A DNA stretch of 64,000 bases. It comes from Rhodanobacter sp. ANJX3. GTDB lineage: Bacteria > Pseudomonadota > Gammaproteobacteria > Xanthomonadales > Rhodanobacteraceae. The DNA is taken from the NCBI RefSeq assembly GCF_014200755.1, contig NZ_JACHCM010000002.1, forward strand, positions 186,001 to 250,000, in the 5' to 3' direction. Shown here piece by piece: positions 1-9,298 of the stretch. Both the position numbers and the translations under genes were made by a program. The notes beneath the pieces were generated by a model. That model searched no databases and was not told the DNA's origin. It worked only from the letters and a program-made list of their open reading frames with translations. The number at the start of each line of letters is the position of its first letter. Within the stretch, counting starts at the first letter, position 1.

Positions 1-2
1 TC

Positions 3-371
3 GTCCTCATCGCGGGCCCATTTCGGAGTGGCACTGACGGTGATCCAGTCAAGGCTGCCCGAAACCTGCAAGTTCTTGAACAGGCAGCCCTCGCGGTATA
101 CCTGCGAGGCCACGTACCCATGATCGGCGAATGGCTCGCCCTTCCGTTGGCACGCGAGGCAGGTTCGAGCGAACCAGGTGACGAGATCAGCGAGGCCTTT
201 CTGTATCCGGCAGCAGAGCGATTACTCAGTCGCTGTGACGCGCTATGGCGCATTGATGGCCCATCCAGAGGCGCCGACGAAGATGTACGCCGAGCAATGG
301 AAATGGGGCTGCCGGTCTACCGCTCGTTGAGCGAAATACCAATGACCGTACATTCCCCTGAGATCAATTAA
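3..371 (+). CDS. DUF4406-like / nucleoside 2-deoxyribosyltransferase-fold protein, 3' part
   Basis: The reading frame is open from the left edge, so the gene begins outside the window and only about 122 C-terminal residues are visible. The visible part opens with VLIAGPFRSG, continues through RGHVPMIGEWLALPL and reaches RCDALWRIDGPSRGADEDV, then a GLPVY strand. A glycine-rich start, a GEW motif and a CD...R..GPS.GAD motif are typical of the DUF4406 / SLOG-like nucleoside 2-deoxyribosyltransferase fold. That fold includes enzymes that handle nucleosides or nucleotide-like ligands, but the substrate here is unknown. The gene ends 130 bases before the decayed hisE copy, so it may belong to the same accessory segment. 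Confidence is good for the fold and low for any activity. Confidence 0.7.
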   Translation, partial: VLIAGPFRSGTDGDPVKAARNLQVLEQAALAVYLRGHVPMIGEWLALPLAREAGSSEPGDEISEAFLYPAAERLLSRCDALWRIDGPSRGADEDVRRAMEMGLPVYRSLSEIPMTVHSPEIN

Positions 372-504
372 ATCTTTTTTGACCGTCCGCTTCTGGCCGC
401 GCAATTGGATCAGCCGACCGGCCGTTGTTGGCCGAAAACGGATACTCAAAAACTCAGCTAATTCAGACTAATTGACTCGCAGCCGCTACCTTGCGATGTT
501 TCCC
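372..504. other. AT-richer intergenic stretch without a gene
   Basis: This is the stretch between the DUF4406-like gene and the hisE remnant. I see no convincing ORF; an antisense frame reading across 243-449 looks like a shadow. The sequence is visibly less GC-rich than its surroundings around 430-480, which suits a degraded or imported junction. No clear terminator hairpin or integrase site is visible. Confidence 0.4.
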
Positions 505-712
505 TCAATGCCCGACGCGCGCAGCGTGCCGCTCAGCCCGCAACGTCGCCACATCCGCCGGCGATAGCCCGCGTGCCCGCAACACCACCGTAAGGTGATA
601 GTTCACGCCCAGCAGTTCGGCATCTTCCTACGCTACGGCTGCTGCCGCCTTTTGGACACCTTCTTCGCCGACTTTCTTTGGCATTTGGCAGATGCTGCAC
701 TCAAGCAACCAT
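505..712 (-). pseudogene. hisE 3'-end remnant (decayed duplicate)
   Basis: The minus strand here aligns with the last ~70 codons of the intact hisIE gene (about 2049-2271), at roughly three quarters nucleotide identity by eye. Translation in the equivalent frame recovers KVGEEGV, then VVLRARGLS and ADVATLRAERH, beside the intact KVGEEGV, VVLRARGLS and ADVAALLAERH. It carries an in-frame TAG at 628-630. It also has a clean 12-base (4-codon) deletion: about 601-606 lacks bases present near 2149-2160. Its own stop is at 505-507, one codon before the position of the hisIE stop. There is no HisI part and no start, so it cannot be functional. It begins about 18 bases after the stop of the thioredoxin-like gene at 731. 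It could be the original 3' end left by an integration at hisE, or the residue of a duplication. Confidence 0.8.
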
Positions 713-730
713 TTGGTTTCAGAGAGTTGG

Positions 731-1939
731 TTAGCGCAAAGCGCCCGCATCGCGCAACGATTGCTTCAGCGTCTGGACGTCAAACCAGCCCCTGAATTTC
801 TTCGCCAGGCGGCCGTGGCGGAATACGTAGAACGTCGGCATCGACCAATCGTCCAGCATCGACCACTCGCTGTCTTGCCAGGCAACGTGGATCGGCTGAT
901 CGGGAAGCTTGCGGTTCCACTCTGCCACCGATTGAAATGCTTCGCTCTGGCTGGCGAGCCAGATGGCGTGCTGGGCGAACAGTGGCCGCAGTTGTGGGTC
1001 CGACTCCACAGCGCGCGCTGCATCCTCCGAAAAATGGCAGGAAGCCACGATCACAATACGTAAGGGCTGCGAAAGATCGAAGGCTTCCCGGCGCATTGTG
1101 TGAGCTTGCGCATCCAGCGAGAGCGCGGTCGGCTGCCCTTTCAGTAGCACGCTGCCTGTAACCAAGGTCGGTGCAGCATCCACACCCAGAGCCGGGTGCT
1201 GCCTTGCCACCGTTTCAGCATTCGCGAACTGCCGACTCGTCACCAGAGCCTGATAGAGGCCGGCGTAGTCCTGGTCCTCCGCCATGTGACGCTGCTGCAT
1301 CTCATCGAGATCATTCCGGAGATCGTCGAGATGCGAAGCTGTAGGGGAGTAACTGACCACCCTGTCACCTGCACGCTTCAACAGCCGCAGATCTGGACTG
1401 CTGACCGCACGCAGTTTTGCTGGCGTCTGATAGCTTTGGAAGAGGCGATCGTACCGCTGCCCGTCCAGCAAAAATCGTCGAGCATCCGGCAGGGAAAAAT
1501 CAGGTTTTGCCAAAACCAGTTGGTCGTAGCGCTTTTCGATGTCGCTTTCCGGGCAGTCTTTGATGCCACAACCGCGCGCGGCAGCATCGGCAAGCCGCTC
1601 TTGCTGGATGCGAGCCTGCCGCTCCGGGGAAATCCCCGACCCTTGCGCAAATTCCTCAACACCAAACAAGGCAAAGAGCCGAACAACCTGCGGATGGGTA
1701 AGCTCGTTTGAAGGATCGTCTAGCGGTACTGAGCCCAGGCCAAGTCTGCCGAATGCGAGCTCTCCTAGAAAACGTCTGCGCCCGCCGGGTGACAAAGCAT
1801 CCAGAGGTGATTGCCCCTGCGGCGTATCTGTCAAATACTGCTTCAATTCCGCGTCAGTGGCGATACGACGATCCGCTGCCTGCACAGCAAACGCCGCAAA
1901 GAAACACCAAAGCCACACCACCCAAACAACGCGTCGCAT
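731..1939 (-). CDS. secreted protein with C-terminal thioredoxin-like domain
   Basis: A protein of about 402 residues. The chosen ATG at 1939 gives an immediate hydrophobic signal peptide (VVWVVWLWCFFAAFAVQA) with a plausible cut after AQA. A GTG at 1954 has a better Shine-Dalgarno match (AGGACGG) and would add five residues. The N-terminal ~290 residues are hydrophilic, rich in R, D and Q, and I do not recognise the family. The last ~107 residues look like a thioredoxin fold: a strand with VIVASCHFS, then MPTFYVFRHG with the cis-proline, then KFRGW. The usual CxxC is CHFS (Cys about 301, Ser about 304), so it is a single-cysteine type, unlikely to be a classical dithiol oxidoreductase. It lies between the intact hisE end and the decayed hisE copy, so it appears to be an inserted gene. 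Function unknown. Confidence 0.7.
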   Translation of the reverse strand: MRRVVWVVWLWCFFAAFAVQAADRRIATDAELKQYLTDTPQGQSPLDALSPGGRRRFLGELAFGRLGLGSVPLDDPSNELTHPQVVRLFALFGVEEFAQGSGISPERQARIQQERLADAAARGCGIKDCPESDIEKRYDQLVLAKPDFSLPDARRFLLDGQRYDRLFQSYQTPAKLRAVSSPDLRLLKRAGDRVVSYSPTASHLDDLRNDLDEMQQRHMAEDQDYAGLYQALVTSRQFANAETVARQHPALGVDAAPTLVTGSVLLKGQPTALSLDAQAHTMRREAFDLSQPLRIVIVASCHFSEDAARAVESDPQLRPLFAQHAIWLASQSEAFQSVAEWNRKLPDQPIHVAWQDSEWSMLDDWSMPTFYVFRHGRLAKKFRGWFDVQTLKQSLRDAGALR

Positions 1940-2048
1940 ACGCCGGATGAACACGAGAATGACCGTCCTGTTGTCGTTGTGTTTGGCACCGCGAAGAGAG
2001 CAAAACACGAACGCCGCAAGGTTTCCAGCAACATGTATCAATCGAATG

Positions 2049-2690
2049 TCAGGCGCTGCCGCTTCGATGGGAATGACGCTCGGCCAGCAACGCCGCCACA
2101 TCGGCCAGCGATAGCCCGCGCGCGCGCAATACCACCGCAAGGTGAAAGATCAGATCCGCCGACTCGCCCAGCAGTTCGGTGTCATCCTGCGCGACGGCGG
2201 CCAGCGCTGTCTCGACGCCTTCTTCGCCGACTTTCTGGGCCATCCGGCGGATGCCGCCTTCGAACAGGCTGGTGGTATAGCTGCCTTCGGGTCGTTCGGC
2301 GTGGCGTTGTGCGACGAGTGCGTCGAGTTCTGCCAGGAAGCCCAGCGGTGGGCGTACGTCGGCGCTGTCGCCGAAACAGCTGGATGTACCTTCGTGACAG
2401 GTAGGGCCATGCGGCTCGGCTTGCACCAGCAAGGTGTCAGCGTCACAGTCGATGCGGATGGATTTGAGGGCGAGCACGTGACCGGAGCTTTCGCCCTTGG
2501 TCCACAGGCGCTGCTTGCTGCGGCTGAAGAACGTGACGTGGCCGCTGGCCTGCGTGTGCGCCAGCGCTTCGGCGTTCATATAGCCGAGCATCAGCACTTC
2601 GCCGCTTTGCCAGTGCTGCACGATAGTGGGTAGCAGACCGTCGCCTTTGGCCCAGTCGAGGCGCTTGAGATCAGTATTCGAATCGCTCAT
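2049..2690 (-). CDS. hisIE: bifunctional phosphoribosyl-AMP cyclohydrolase / phosphoribosyl-ATP pyrophosphatase
   Basis: A fused HisI-HisE enzyme of 213 residues, a usual length. It catalyses steps 2 and 3 of histidine synthesis in the cytoplasm. The HisI half (about 1-115) has the metal-binding run RIDCDADTLL followed by TCHEGTSSCF. The HisE half (about 120-205) has KVGEEGVETALAA, the pyrophosphohydrolase signature. A good Shine-Dalgarno (AAGGAA) precedes the ATG. It is the last gene of the operon, 31 bases after hisF. Its 3' ~200 bases have a decayed second copy at 505-712. No obvious terminator hairpin follows the stop, consistent with later disturbance of the downstream flank. Confidence 0.97.
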   Translation of the reverse strand: MSDSNTDLKRLDWAKGDGLLPTIVQHWQSGEVLMLGYMNAEALAHTQASGHVTFFSRSKQRLWTKGESSGHVLALKSIRIDCDADTLLVQAEPHGPTCHEGTSSCFGDSADVRPPLGFLAELDALVAQRHAERPEGSYTTSLFEGGIRRMAQKVGEEGVETALAAVAQDDTELLGESADLIFHLAVVLRARGLSLADVAALLAERHSHRSGSA

Positions 2691-2721
2691 CGCGACGTTC
2701 CTTGACTACGTGCAGCGCGGG

Positions 2722-3492
2722 TTACAAACGTACCGCCACGCCTTCGGCGCGCAGGTATCGTTTGAGTTCGGGAATGGCGATGGCGCCGGAGTGAAACACG
2801 CTGGCGGCCAAGGCGCCGTCGACATCGGCTTCGATGAATGCATCGCGGAAGTGCTCGGGCGTGCCCGCGCCACCGGAAGCCACCAGCGGCACGTGGCATA
2901 CCGCACGCGCCACGGAAAGCTGCTCGAGGTCGTAACCCTTGCGCACGCCATCGCTGCCCATGCAGTTGAGTACGATCTCGCCGGCGCCGCGCTGCTGCGC
3001 TTCGATCATCCAGTCCAGCGTTCGGCGCGCCAGCGCCTGGGTCTTGTTGGGGTCACCCGTGTATTGCCGCACGTGCCATTCGCCGTCGGCATCGCGTAAC
3101 GAGTCGATGCCGACCACCACGCACTGCACGCCGAACGCGGCGGCCAGCTCGTCGATCAACGCCGGGCGCTCCAGCGCGGGCGAGTTCACCGAAATCTTGT
3201 CGGCACCGGCGTGCAGCACCGCGCGCGCTTCATCGACCGAGCGAATGCCGCCGGCGACGCAGAACGGGATATCGATGACGCGCGCCACCCGCTCGACCCA
3301 GCCGCGATCGACGCTGCGACCTTCGGGGCTGGCAGTGATGTCGTAAAACACCAGCTCGTCCGCCCCCTCGTCGCGATAGCGCAGCGCCAGATCGACGATT
3401 TCACCCATCACGACGTGGTCGCGAAACTGCACGCCCTTGACCACTTGCCCATCGCGCACGTCGAGGCACGGGATAATCCGACGGCTCAGCAT
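2722..3492 (-). CDS. hisF: imidazole glycerol phosphate synthase, cyclase subunit
   Basis: A (beta/alpha)8 barrel of 256 residues that closes the imidazole ring using ammonia from HisH, releasing AICAR and imidazole glycerol phosphate. The start [20 protein letters not shown] is typical and contains catalytic Asp11 (CLDV). The second catalytic Asp is in [15 protein letters not shown], and the phosphate site [11 protein letters not shown] is near the C terminus. A very strong Shine-Dalgarno (GAGGAGG) precedes the ATG at 3492. The ATG overlaps the hisA end by 7 bases; a longer in-frame extension upstream is out of family. Confidence 0.97.
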   Translation of the reverse strand: MLSRRIIPCLDVRDGQVVKGVQFRDHVVMGEIVDLALRYRDEGADELVFYDITASPEGRSVDRGWVERVARVIDIPFCVAGGIRSVDEARAVLHAGADKISVNSPALERPALIDELAAAFGVQCVVVGIDSLRDADGEWHVRQYTGDPNKTQALARRTLDWMIEAQQRGAGEIVLNCMGSDGVRKGYDLEQLSVARAVCHVPLVASGGAGTPEHFRDAFIEADVDGALAASVFHSGAIAIPELKRYLRAEGVAVRL

Positions 3493-4229
3493 GCCAACGC
3501 CTCCTCGATAGTGAAGCGCGCTTCGAGCAGCGCACGACCGAGTATCACGCCCGTCGCGCCCGCCTCGCGCGCCGCGCGGATATCGTCCAGCGAGCGCACG
3601 CCGCCGGACGCCTGGACGGCCAAATCCGGAACCGTTTCCGCCAGGTGGCGATACAGATCGAGATTGAAGCCGGCCAGCATGCCGTCGCGGTTGATATCCG
3701 TGCACAGCAGATGCCGCGCGCCCTTACTCGCGTACCACGGCGCCAGCTCGTCCAGCGTGCGCGTTTCCATCTCGGTCCAGCCGGCGCTGGGCAGCGCCCA
3801 ACGGCCATCTACCTGACGCGTATCGAGGGCAATGGTCAACTGCTCGGCGCCGTAGCGCGTGAGCCAGTCGGCGACGAGCTCGGGCTCCCGAATCGCCACG
3901 CTGCCGAGCACCACCCGGCTCACGCCCGCGCTGAACAAGCGCGCCAGGTCGTCCTCGCTGCGCACGCCGCCGCCGGCCTGAATCCGCATGCCGTTCGCGG
4001 CGATCGATTCGATCACGGCGAGGTTATCGAGACTGCCGGAGCGCGCACCGTCGAGATCGACCAGGTGCAGCCACTGGGCGCCCGCCGCCGCATAACGCTG
4101 AGCCAGCTCGCGCGGGTCGGCTTCGTACGTGGTCTGCTGCGCGTAGTCGCCCTGCTTCAGGCGCACCACCTTGCCGCCGCGCAGGTCGATGGCGGGAATC
4201 ACGTTCAAACTCACGGCTTGCGTACTCAC
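3486..4229 (-). CDS. hisA: ProFAR isomerase (phosphoribosylformimino-5-aminoimidazole carboxamide ribotide isomerase)
   Basis: A 247-residue (beta/alpha)8 barrel, sister of HisF, catalysing the internal aldose-ketose rearrangement of ProFAR to PRFAR. The N-terminal [15 protein letters not shown] carries catalytic Asp, and [13 protein letters not shown] carries the partner Asp. Both phosphate-binding glycine loops, QAGGGVRS and QASGGVRS, are present. The start is GTG at 4229, sharing a GTGA overlap with the hisH stop, which implies translational coupling. Confidence 0.97.
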   Translation of the reverse strand: MSTQAVSLNVIPAIDLRGGKVVRLKQGDYAQQTTYEADPRELAQRYAAAGAQWLHLVDLDGARSGSLDNLAVIESIAANGMRIQAGGGVRSEDDLARLFSAGVSRVVLGSVAIREPELVADWLTRYGAEQLTIALDTRQVDGRWALPSAGWTEMETRTLDELAPWYASKGARHLLCTDINRDGMLAGFNLDLYRHLAETVPDLAVQASGGVRSLDDIRAAREAGATGVILGRALLEARFTIEEALAC

Positions 4230-4816
4230 AGGCTGAGGAAATTCTTGAGCAGCTTGGCACCCACGGCGGCCGAACGCTCGGGATGAAACTGCATGCCATG
4301 AAAATTATGGTTGGCAATGACTGACGAAAACTCGCCGCCGAAGTCGGTCGTCGCCAGAGAGTAATTGCCGGGTGGCACCGCGTAGCTGTGCACGAAATAG
4401 GCGCTGTCATCATCGCCGAGCCCTGCCAGCAGCGCGTGAGGCTGGCGACCGACCAGGCGGTTCCAGCCCATGTGCGGCACGCGCAGTCCGGGCATATCGT
4501 CGAAACGGCGCACGACGGCGGGAACGACGCCGAGACAGTCGGTATCGCCCTCTTCCGAATGGGTGCAAAGCAGCTGCATGCCCAGACACACGCCGAGCAC
4601 GGGCTGGGTCAGGTTGCGCATCACCTCGACCAGGTCCAGCTCGCGCAGGCGCGCCATGCCCGGACCTGCGGCACCGACGCCGGGGAGAATCACCTTGTCG
4701 GCCGCACGAATCGTCGCCGCGTCCGAGGTCAGCTGGGCATCCGCGCCCAAGCGCTGCAGCGCATAGCGCACCGAACCGATATTGGTGCCACCGGCATCGA
4801 CCAGCACCACGCTCAT
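4226..4816 (-). CDS. hisH: imidazole glycerol phosphate synthase, glutaminase subunit
   Basis: A class I glutamine amidotransferase of 196 residues that forms the IGP synthase with HisF and feeds it ammonia. The nucleophile elbow GVCLGMQLL holds the catalytic Cys, and MQFHPERS near the C terminus holds the His-Glu pair. The oxyanion region LPGVGAAGPGM is present. Its ATG overlaps the hisB stop by one base (TAATG). The length is normal and no residue appears missing. Confidence 0.97.
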   Translation of the reverse strand: MSVVLVDAGGTNIGSVRYALQRLGADAQLTSDAATIRAADKVILPGVGAAGPGMARLRELDLVEVMRNLTQPVLGVCLGMQLLCTHSEEGDTDCLGVVPAVVRRFDDMPGLRVPHMGWNRLVGRQPHALLAGLGDDDSAYFVHSYAVPPGNYSLATTDFGGEFSSVIANHNFHGMQFHPERSAAVGAKLLKNFLSL

Positions 4817-5880
4817 TACAGCGTGCCCTTGGTGCTGGGCAGTTCGCTGCCTTCGCGGCGAATGGCCTGACGCAGGGTGCGCGCAAACACCTTGAAGCAG
4901 CCTTCGACCATGTGGTGCGCATTGTCGCCGTGCACGCTCAGATGCAGGTTCGCACCCAGCGTCTCGCAGACGGAGCGGAAAAAATGCGGCACCAGCTCGG
5001 TCGGCACATCGCCCACGCGCTCGCGCGGAAAGCTGCCTTCGAAGACGAAGTAAGGGCGTCCCGACAGATCCAGCGCCGCGACTGCGCGCGACTCGTCCAT
5101 CGGCAGGGTGAAGCCGTAGCGGCCGATGCCGCGCTTGTCGCCCAGCGCCTGCTTCAGCGCTTGACCCAAAGCGAGCGCGGAATCTTCCATCGTGTGGTGC
5201 TCGTCGATATGCGTATCGCCCTCGCAGCGCAGCTCCAGCGCAAAGCCGCCGTGCTTGCCGATCTGCTCCAGCATGTGATCGAAAAAGCCCAGGCCGGTAT
5301 GCACCTGCGGATCGGCGACGCGATCCAGGTCGACGTTGACGGTGATGCGGGTTTCCTTGGTGTTACGCACTACGCTGGCCGTACGCGGCGCGTCGAGCAG
5401 CTGGTGCGCAATCGCGTCCCAGCCGATGCCCGCGGGGCCCACGCGGCAACCGCGCACGCCCATGTTCTGGGCAAACTGCAGATCGGTTTCGCGGTCGCCA
5501 ACCATCGCCGAGGCCGCGCGGCTCCAGTCGTCGCTGGCGAGGTAGTGGCGCATCATGCCGACCCCGGGCTTGCGGGTGTCGAGATGCTGATACGGAAAGC
5601 TGCGGTCGATCAGGATTTCCTGAAAGCGAATGCCCTGCGAGCTGAGGATGCGCAGCAGCAGCTCCTGCGGTCCGGCAAAGGCGGCTTCGGGAAAACTGTC
5701 CGTACCGAGACCGTCCTGATTGGTCACCATCACCAGCTGATAACCGGCGGCGACGAAGCGCTGCAGCGCGGCGATCACGCCGGGCAGCAGCGCGAGTTTC
5801 TCGTAGCTGTCGATCTGCTCATCGGCAGGCTCTTCGATCAGGCAACCGTCGCGATCGACAAAAAGAATCTTGCGGCTCAT
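4816..5880 (-). CDS. hisB: bifunctional histidinol-phosphatase / imidazoleglycerol-phosphate dehydratase
   Basis: A 354-residue fusion. The N-terminal HAD phosphatase domain (about 1-165) opens [11 protein letters not shown] with the Asp9/Asp11 pair, and shows [18 protein letters not shown] and MVGDRETD. The C-terminal dehydratase domain (about 170-354) has the metal-binding [18 protein letters not shown] and DEHHTMED motifs, and ends [10 protein letters not shown]. The stretch before TRKPGVGM has no Cys or His cluster where E. coli HisB carries a zinc-binding C-x-H...C-x-C loop. I recall the same absence in Xanthomonas HisB, so it seems a lineage trait. ATGA overlap with hisC. Confidence 0.96.
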   Translation of the reverse strand: MSRKILFVDRDGCLIEEPADEQIDSYEKLALLPGVIAALQRFVAAGYQLVMVTNQDGLGTDSFPEAAFAGPQELLLRILSSQGIRFQEILIDRSFPYQHLDTRKPGVGMMRHYLASDDWSRAASAMVGDRETDLQFAQNMGVRGCRVGPAGIGWDAIAHQLLDAPRTASVVRNTKETRITVNVDLDRVADPQVHTGLGFFDHMLEQIGKHGGFALELRCEGDTHIDEHHTMEDSALALGQALKQALGDKRGIGRYGFTLPMDESRAVAALDLSGRPYFVFEGSFPRERVGDVPTELVPHFFRSVCETLGANLHLSVHGDNAHHMVEGCFKVFARTLRQAIRREGSELPSTKGTL

Positions 5881-6983
5881 CGTGGTTTTCCTACAGCCAA
5901 TGCTTCGGCGACATCCCGGCTATCCATCGTCGGACTCGTCAATACGGCCAGCACGTTGTCGTTCTCCTGCGGCGTGCCGATGGTGATGCGCAGCGCGTCG
6001 CCCAAGTGCGGATAGCGGCGAACGTCGCGCACCACGATGCCCGCGGCCAGCAAGCGCGCGTAGACAGCGCCCGGATCGTCGAAACGCACGGCCAGAAAAT
6101 TCGCCTGTGACGGCAGCACCTCGCGCACGCCGGCAAGCTGGGACAGCGCCGCCTTCATCACGTCGCGCTGCTCTTTCACTATAGCCAGATGATCGCGCGC
6201 ATTCTGCTGACCCGACGCAGACAAGGCGGACAACGCCGCCACCACGCACGGCGACGGCAGCGGATACGGTGCCATGATCTTGCGCAGCAAAGCGATAATG
6301 GGTGGCGACGCCAGCAGGCTGCCAATGCGCGCGCCGGCCAACGCCCAGGCTTTGGACAGCGTGCGCAGCACGGCGAGGTTTTCGTGGCGATCGATCAGCG
6401 CGATCGCGCTGTCGACGTCGGCAAATTCGATATAGGCCTCGTCGACGACAAGCAGTGCGCGATCGGACAAGGCCTGCGCCAACTGTTCGATGTTGGCACG
6501 TGGCACGATCTGTCCTGTCGGATTGTTCGGCGTGCAGACAAACACCAGCTTCACTGCCGGCGTCACCGCCGCCAGCAGCGCATCGACGTCCAGGGTGAAG
6601 TCGTCTCGCAACGCCACCTCGATCACCGCGGCATTCTGCGTGCGTGCGCAGACCGAGTACATGCCGAAGGTCGGCGGCTGGATCAGGATCGCATCCTCGC
6701 CGGCACGGCAGAACGCGCGCACCAGCAGGTCGATCGCTTCGTCGCTGCCGCGACCGACCAGCAGCTGCTCGTGGCGCACGCCGTAAAGTGTCGCCAAGGC
6801 GTCGATCAAGGCCGCCGGCTGCGGTTCCGGGTAGCGGTTGCAGCCGGCTCCTGCGTCGCCCTCAGGCAACCACGACGACTCGTTGGCGTTGAGCCATATG
6901 CGGCCGCCGCTGGCCTCCATGCGTGCCGACGAATACGGCTGCATGGCGCGAATTTCCGCACGCGCGAGATCGAGCACGCTCAT
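5877..6983 (-). CDS. hisC: histidinol-phosphate aminotransferase
   Basis: A fold-type I PLP enzyme of 368 residues that transfers an amino group from glutamate to imidazole acetol phosphate. The Schiff-base lysine is Lys211 in [27 protein letters not shown] and DEAYIEF are the standard PLP and substrate motifs. The length is normal. The start overlaps the hisD stop by four bases (ATGA), and its end overlaps hisB in the same way. Confidence 0.96.
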   Translation of the reverse strand: MSVLDLARAEIRAMQPYSSARMEASGGRIWLNANESSWLPEGDAGAGCNRYPEPQPAALIDALATLYGVRHEQLLVGRGSDEAIDLLVRAFCRAGEDAILIQPPTFGMYSVCARTQNAAVIEVALRDDFTLDVDALLAAVTPAVKLVFVCTPNNPTGQIVPRANIEQLAQALSDRALLVVDEAYIEFADVDSAIALIDRHENLAVLRTLSKAWALAGARIGSLLASPPIIALLRKIMAPYPLPSPCVVAALSALSASGQQNARDHLAIVKEQRDVMKAALSQLAGVREVLPSQANFLAVRFDDPGAVYARLLAAGIVVRDVRRYPHLGDALRITIGTPQENDNVLAVLTSPTMDSRDVAEALAVGKPR

Positions 6984-8347
6984 GACGTTTTCCCTTCGGC
7001 ATCGCCATCCAGCACGGCCAGCCGCAGGGTGACCGCGCGGCGATGGGCCTCCAGCTGTTCGGCGGCCGCCAGCGTGGCGGCGCAGGGGCCGATTGCGCGC
7101 AGGCCGTCGGGCGTCACTTCCTGAACCGTGATCTGTTTCTGGAAACTCGCCACCGATACGCCGCTGTAGCTGCGCGCGTAGCCGTAGGTCGGCAGCACGT
7201 GGTTGCTGCCGCTGCAGTAGTCACCGACCGACTCGGGCGTCCACGCGCCGAGGAAGATCGAGCCGGCGCTGTCGATGCTTTCCAGCAGATCGCGCGGCTG
7301 CTGCACCTGCAGAATCAGATGCTCCGGCGCGTAGCGATTGCTGACCTCGATCGCCTGCGCCAGCGAATCGACCTTGATCAACCGGCTCTGCGCCAGCGCC
7401 TGTGCGGCGATGGCGTTGCGCGGCAGCGCCGCACACTGGCGATCCACTTCCCCGGCGACCATGTCGAGCATGTCGGCCGAGGGGCTGAGCAGAATCACCT
7501 GCGAATCCGGCCCGTGCTCGGCCTGCGACAGCAGATCGGCGGCGACGAAGGCCGGATCGGCTTCCGCGTCGGCGATGACCAGCACTTCGGACGGGCCGGC
7601 CGGCATGTCGATGGCTGCGCCGTCTGGATCACCGGAGACCTGCAGCTTGGCCTCGGTGACCCAGGCGTTGCCCGGACCGAACAACTTGTCGCACTTGGGC
7701 ACGCTGGCCGTACCGTAAGCCATGGCGGCAATCGCCTGCGCGCCGCCAAGCTTGAAGACCTTGTGCACGCCGGTGAGGCGCGCCACGTACAGCACCGCCT
7801 CGTCGCAGCGGCCATCGGTGCGCGCCGGCGAGCACAGAACGATCTCGCGACAGGCGGCGATGCGCGCCGGTACGCCCAGCATCAGCGCGGTCGAGGGCAG
7901 CGGCGCACTGCCCGCCGGTACGTAGAGGCCGACGCGGCTGATCGGTCGCAGCACTCGCTCTACCCGCACGCCGGGCGCCGTATCCACGCTCACCGGCTGC
8001 GGCGCGGCGGCGCGATGGAACGCCTCGATGCGCCCGGCCGCTTCCTGGATTGCCTGTTTCAACGCCGGATCGAGCGCGGCCTCGGCCTGATCGAATTCGG
8101 CTTCGGTGACTTCGATCGCGTCCAGCGTGCAGCGGTCGTACTTCTGACTGAGCTCGAGCAGGGCGGCGTCGCCGCCGGCGCGTACGCTGGCGATGATCTG
8201 CTCGACGCCACGGCGCAGATCGTCCGCGCGGGATTGTGCGGGCCGCGCCAGCGCGTCGCGACGCCCTGCCTCGTTCAGCGCGCTCCAGTCGAGCCGCTTC
8301 ATCGGCGTCGGTTCAACGGCGATGGGATTTGCGAAAGCCTTGTTCAT
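6980..8347 (-). CDS. hisD: histidinol dehydrogenase
   Basis: A zinc enzyme that oxidises L-histidinol to L-histidine in two NAD-dependent steps. It is about 455 residues with the chosen start; the family is usually about 430-440. Motifs seen: [43 protein letters not shown] and [14 protein letters not shown] chose the ATG at 8347 because AAGG lies five bases before it. The ATG at 8362 lacks a Shine-Dalgarno match, and a later ATG at 8302 would match the E. coli start best. A 57-base gap separates it from hisG, the only real gap between hisG and hisF. Confidence 0.95.
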   Translation of the reverse strand: MNKAFANPIAVEPTPMKRLDWSALNEAGRRDALARPAQSRADDLRRGVEQIIASVRAGGDAALLELSQKYDRCTLDAIEVTEAEFDQAEAALDPALKQAIQEAAGRIEAFHRAAAPQPVSVDTAPGVRVERVLRPISRVGLYVPAGSAPLPSTALMLGVPARIAACREIVLCSPARTDGRCDEAVLYVARLTGVHKVFKLGGAQAIAAMAYGTASVPKCDKLFGPGNAWVTEAKLQVSGDPDGAAIDMPAGPSEVLVIADAEADPAFVAADLLSQAEHGPDSQVILLSPSADMLDMVAGEVDRQCAALPRNAIAAQALAQSRLIKVDSLAQAIEVSNRYAPEHLILQVQQPRDLLESIDSAGSIFLGAWTPESVGDYCSGSNHVLPTYGYARSYSGVSVASFQKQITVQEVTPDGLRAIGPCAATLAAAEQLEAHRRAVTLRLAVLDGDAEGKTS

Positions 8348-8404
8348 GACAACCTTGCTCATTACGACGTGATGATTGATTTTTTCTCAGGCTGCGAGCC
8401 CGGC

Positions 8405-9298
8405 TCAGGCGAGCATTTTTTCCACCGGCAGCACATACATCTCGCGCGCGCCGGCTTTCTTGATTTCTTCCAGCTGACGCCAGCTCACTTCGCCGGCGCA
8501 CAGCGCCTGCAGCATCAGCTGATCGGGCTGGCCGGCCACCGCCAGCAGCGTCGGCTGCGGGCCGCCGGGCAAAAGACGGGTGATCGCCTCCAGCGAGCTG
8601 CGCGAGGTCTGCAGCAGCAGCAGGCGCGATTCGCGCACCTGGATCACGCCGTCCAGGCGCTTCAGCAGCAGCTCCAGCATGTCGCCGCGCTCGTCGATCG
8701 GCAGGGTCAGCGGGCCGGCCAGCACGGCCTCGCTTTCCAGCAGCACCTCGGCCTCGCGCAGCTGGTTGGCGACCAGGGTGCCACCGCTCTGCACCAGATC
8801 GCAGATCGCGTCGGCGGTCCCGAGCTTCGGCGCGATCTCGACGGAACCCGACAGCATGATCACACTGGCGTTGACCGCATGCGTGCGCAGCCACTCGCCG
8901 AGCAGGCCCGGATAGGAGGTGGCGATGCGCTCGCCCTCCAGCGTCTGCGGGCCCTGGTAATCCAGCTCCTGCGGCACGGCGATCGACAGGCGGCAGCGGC
9001 CGAAGCCGAGCGGGCGCAGTTCATTCAGCGGCGCGGCGTCGCGCCCCGTTGTAAGGCGGAACTCGTCCAGCACGTTGCGGCCGACGATGCCGAGGTCGCA
9101 CACGCCCTGCGCGATCAGCCCGGGAATATCGTCATCGCGCACCAGCAGCAGATCCACCGGCTCGCCTTCGCCGAAGCAGAACAGCTTGTCGCGGCTCTGC
9201 CGGAAGCTGAGGCCGCAGCGGTTGAGCAGCTCCAGCGCCGGCTCGGTCAGCCGTCCGGATTTCTGCATCGCTATACGAAGTCGATCACGCTGTTTCAT
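8405..9298 (-). CDS. hisG: ATP phosphoribosyltransferase, long form
   Basis: The first, committed step of histidine synthesis, joining PRPP and ATP. At 297 residues it is the long (HisG-L) type, with a C-terminal ACT-like domain (about 225-297) that normally binds histidine for feedback inhibition, so no HisZ partner is needed. MQKSGRLTEPALELL near the N terminus and DLVQSGGTL in the PRPP loop are diagnostic. It overlaps the upstream TrpR-like gene by four bases. Confidence 0.96.
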   Translation of the reverse strand: MKQRDRLRIAMQKSGRLTEPALELLNRCGLSFRQSRDKLFCFGEGEPVDLLLVRDDDIPGLIAQGVCDLGIVGRNVLDEFRLTTGRDAAPLNELRPLGFGRCRLSIAVPQELDYQGPQTLEGERIATSYPGLLGEWLRTHAVNASVIMLSGSVEIAPKLGTADAICDLVQSGGTLVANQLREAEVLLESEAVLAGPLTLPIDERGDMLELLLKRLDGVIQVRESRLLLLQTSRSSLEAITRLLPGGPQPTLLAVAGQPDQLMLQALCAGEVSWRQLEEIKKAGAREMYVLPVEKMLA

